NCBI GenBank assembly: GCA_044361365.1
Contig: JBIKIW010000015.1
Span: forward strand, 1-32,036
Origin: JBIKIW01 sp044361365
GTDB lineage: Bacteria > Patescibacteriota > JACMRA01
DNA: 32,036 bases
Direction of reading: 5' to 3'
Part shown: in pieces, positions 29,984 to 32,036 of the stretch
Layout of the letters: each line of letters opens with the position of its first letter
How positions within the stretch are numbered: the stretch's first letter is position 1
The notes under the pieces: model-generated
The model's database searches: none
The model's input: the letters and a program-made list of their open reading frames with translations, nothing else
What the model was told of the DNA's origin: nothing
Made by a program: the position numbers and the translations under genes

Positions 29984-31894
29984 TTACTTTTTCTCTCGAA
30001 GGTAAAAATAAACCAAACCAGAAACTCCACAAATCATTAAAGCAATAACCATTGTAGTTGGGTTTATAAAATTAAAGTTGGTCTTTTTGGATTGTGTGGT
30101 GTTTTTTTTAGTAGAATCATTTTCTTGGCTGCTTGAATTTGATGATTTAGATTGTGACTTTGATGAGGATTTGTTAGAGCTGTTTGAGTTAGGCTGAGAA
30201 TTTGATGAAGAGTTTGATTTGGATGAGTTTGTGGAAACCGAGCTTGAAGTTGTAGTGTTTGTTGCCTGATTGGCAACTTTTTTACCACCAACAATGCTTG
30301 AAGTAACTGGCACAGCGACCGCAGTTTTGGTTGAAGAATTGGAAGATGAACTTGAAATAGATGAAGTTTTAGAACTAGAATTGTTTATAACCGAGCTAGA
30401 ACTCTGAGCTGCTTCCTTCACAACCGGGAAGATACTCAATTTGAATGCGTAGAGTGAATCATTTTGGTAAGTTACAGGCAAAGCTGAAGGGTATTTTTGC
30501 TCAGAATCTTCGGAGTTTGGACCAGGCTCAAAAAAGAATAAAAGGTTGTAATATTCATCACCTAAATTTGTTATATTTATTGGATCACAAGTGAATAAAG
30601 TTCCGTCACTAGAAAGGCTACAATTTTGAACTCCAGGGTCTTTTATGGTTGCATTTTCGTTATTGTCGGCTCTGGATATTCCTATTTTGTAGATGTTGGT
30701 TTTGGAGATTAAGGGATTTTTATTTTTGATTGTGCAAGTTAAAAGTTTTTGGTCTGCGATGGTTACTTTTACGATACATTTTGTATCTGAAAGATCCCAA
30801 GATTGAAATAGGTTGGGGTTCAAATAATCTGGTTTTTGTTTTGAAATAATGTTTTTGTCTCCAGAAAATAAGTTAAATACTTTTTGCATTTCTCGACGAT
30901 TTACATTGCCCAAAATAGGCGTAGAAGCACTGTTCATCATAGATTCTTTAGTTGGTCTAATAGCTCCAGTTTGAGAAGTTGAAAAGCATTGACCAGGAAA
31001 ATAGCCAACCTTATAATTTTCTTCATCCAAAACCTCGTTCAAATTTTCTACTTTAGCCCAATTTATCTCATAACTTTCATCGTTATAATAGGACTTTTCC
31101 AAAACTCCGTTGTTATACCTAAGGTAGAAAGGGTCAGCTTCACTAGTATAATAATCAATAAATGCTGTGCGAAATTCATAAAAGTATGGGTCAACTGTAC
31201 CAACCAAATCTCCCCACCATTTAGTAGCTGTGGTTTCATCTGCGGCACAGTTCGGGTACTTAATAATTGGCGTGGTTCTATCAGGCTCAGAGTATTCGTC
31301 AGCTAATCCAAAAAGTGAGTGACCAAGTTCATGAGCTAAGACAAATCCGTTCTCTTCGGAATATAAACGAATAGGGCTAGTATAGTATTTTTTAATTGAA
31401 AAATCATTATTGTAAGTTATGTCAGCATAATCAGCGTTGGATCTATAATAACCACTACCATCATTGATTAATCTTATTGGAGAAACATAATCCAACCCCA
31501 AAGCCGTAGGGTCTTTTACCAAATATTCAAATTGATAATCTTGACTGGCTGGAATTGGCTGCTTATAAAACCAGAAATTGAATTTATTGATATTACTTTT
31601 GAACGGTTCGATATTAAAAACTCCATAATTATAAGGATAAACATTTTTGGTATCAGTTAATAAAACTTTTTGCAAAATTTTACTCTTTAAATCGGCAGAG
31701 TTATTAATGTTATCAGGATAATAAAAAACTAAATTGATTCTATCTTTAGCCTGATCATGGTTTAAATTTGCATCTAGTGGCTCCAAAAAGCTTTTGTTTA
31801 AAACCAATTCCGAATATTGATTACTACTAGAACTAGACTGGCTAGATTGAGAGTCGGAAGTGCTAGAGCTTGAAGAGCTTGGACCACCAGCCAA
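29984..31894 (-). CDS. Membrane-anchored M64-type zinc metalloprotease
   Basis: A 636-residue protein. The zinc site is HELGHSLFGLADEY (H188, E189, H192, and D199/E200), the signature of IgA-peptidase M64-like enzymes. A four-cysteine module (C-x13-C...C-x10-C) follows near residues 370-455, then a Ser/Asn/Lys/Thr-rich stalk of about 120 residues (495-605). The protein ends in a transmembrane helix (TMVIALMICGVSGLVYFYL) and a basic stop REKK. It is probably displayed on the cell surface. The start is unsettled: TTG at 31894 gives no signal peptide, yet the frame upstream reads FITNLLSPISTLAGG, like the end of one, back to a TAA at 31928-31930. Confidence 0.8.
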   Translation of the reverse strand: MAGGPSSSSSSTSDSQSSQSSSSSNQYSELVLNKSFLEPLDANLNHDQAKDRINLVFYYPDNINNSADLKSKILQKVLLTDTKNVYPYNYGVFNIEPFKSNINKFNFWFYKQPIPASQDYQFEYLVKDPTALGLDYVSPIRLINDGSGYYRSNADYADITYNNDFSIKKYYTSPIRLYSEENGFVLAHELGHSLFGLADEYSEPDRTTPIIKYPNCAADETTATKWWGDLVGTVDPYFYEFRTAFIDYYTSEADPFYLRYNNGVLEKSYYNDESYEINWAKVENLNEVLDEENYKVGYFPGQCFSTSQTGAIRPTKESMMNSASTPILGNVNRREMQKVFNLFSGDKNIISKQKPDYLNPNLFQSWDLSDTKCIVKVTIADQKLLTCTIKNKNPLISKTNIYKIGISRADNNENATIKDPGVQNCSLSSDGTLFTCDPINITNLGDEYYNLLFFFEPGPNSEDSEQKYPSALPVTYQNDSLYAFKLSIFPVVKEAAQSSSSVINNSSSKTSSISSSSSNSSTKTAVAVPVTSSIVGGKKVANQATNTTTSSSVSTNSSKSNSSSNSQPNSNSSNKSSSKSQSKSSNSSSQENDSTKKNTTQSKKTNFNFINPTTMVIALMICGVSGLVYFYLREKK

Positions 31895-32036
31895 AGTTGA
31901 GATTGGAGATAAGAGGTTGGTAATAAATTAGGGAACTAGACTAGTTAGCAAACACTAACTAAACTAATTTCTATGATATACAGATAAAGATTAAGCAATT
32001 ACAATTTAAAAAAAATAATTCATCATTTTTGTGTAG

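Noticed and set aside
1..32036. UGA recoding (as in Gracilibacteria-type codes)
   Set aside because: UGA ends genes cleanly (for example 4704-4706, 4813-4815) and is not needed inside any conserved domain.
1..32036. tRNA or rRNA genes
   Set aside because: No T-arm GTTCRANTC with matching acceptor stem and no rRNA signature sequences were found by eye in the gaps.

Overview
The window is AT-rich DNA using the standard genetic code: TAA, TAG and TGA all end clear genes. Most starts lack a Shine-Dalgarno sequence. Single pathway enzymes stand without partners (TrpB without TrpA, riboflavin synthase without other rib genes). The Pol I-family polymerase has no 5' nuclease. A heliorhodopsin is present, a family concentrated in single-membrane prokaryotes. 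Together this suggests a small-genome, probably single-membrane bacterium of the Candidate Phyla Radiation (Patescibacteria) type. That is inference; there is no rRNA or marker protein in the window to fix the lineage.

Layout. 1-3600: tail of an unknown gene, a repeat-rich gap, an ornithine-cyclodeaminase-family enzyme, two overlapping unknown genes, and a minus-strand protein with a Pro/Gln-rich tail. 3600-8100: a Trm9-like methyltransferase carrying an in-frame palindromic insertion, a promoter-to-terminator small RNA candidate (4703-4832), two small minus-strand unknowns, a lone trpB, galE, and the 3' remnant of a PIN-domain toxin gene. 8100-10400: two minus-strand unknowns, a rhomboid protease and a Fur-family regulator.

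10400-18440 is the most distinctive part: an array of right-handed beta-helix (pectate-lyase-3 type) proteins. There are three intact copies, one frameshifted copy and one start-only remnant. They share N-terminal heads and very different C-terminal bodies, and three have near-consensus sigma70-type promoters. A divergent AAA/DUF4143 ATPase gene sits inside the array. None has a signal peptide. They look like a modular, diversified set of tail-spike-like or carbohydrate-binding proteins.

18500-21700: a pentapeptide-repeat protein, a heliorhodopsin, riboflavin synthase and an FMN-dependent azoreductase. 22100-32036: a membrane-anchored Cys-module surface protein, RecQ, a short Pol I, a winged-helix/phosphoribosyltransferase fusion, and a membrane-anchored M64-type metalloprotease.

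Dispersed through the gaps are short non-coding repeats. One MITE-like family of about 120-128 bp has ends TATAC(T/C)CATTTCAC(T/C)AA (three copies plus a stray end). A second family shares that end (two copies plus a fragment). A third, hairpin-forming element of about 110 bp lies between convergent genes (two copies). No tRNA, rRNA, CRISPR or complete transposase gene was seen.
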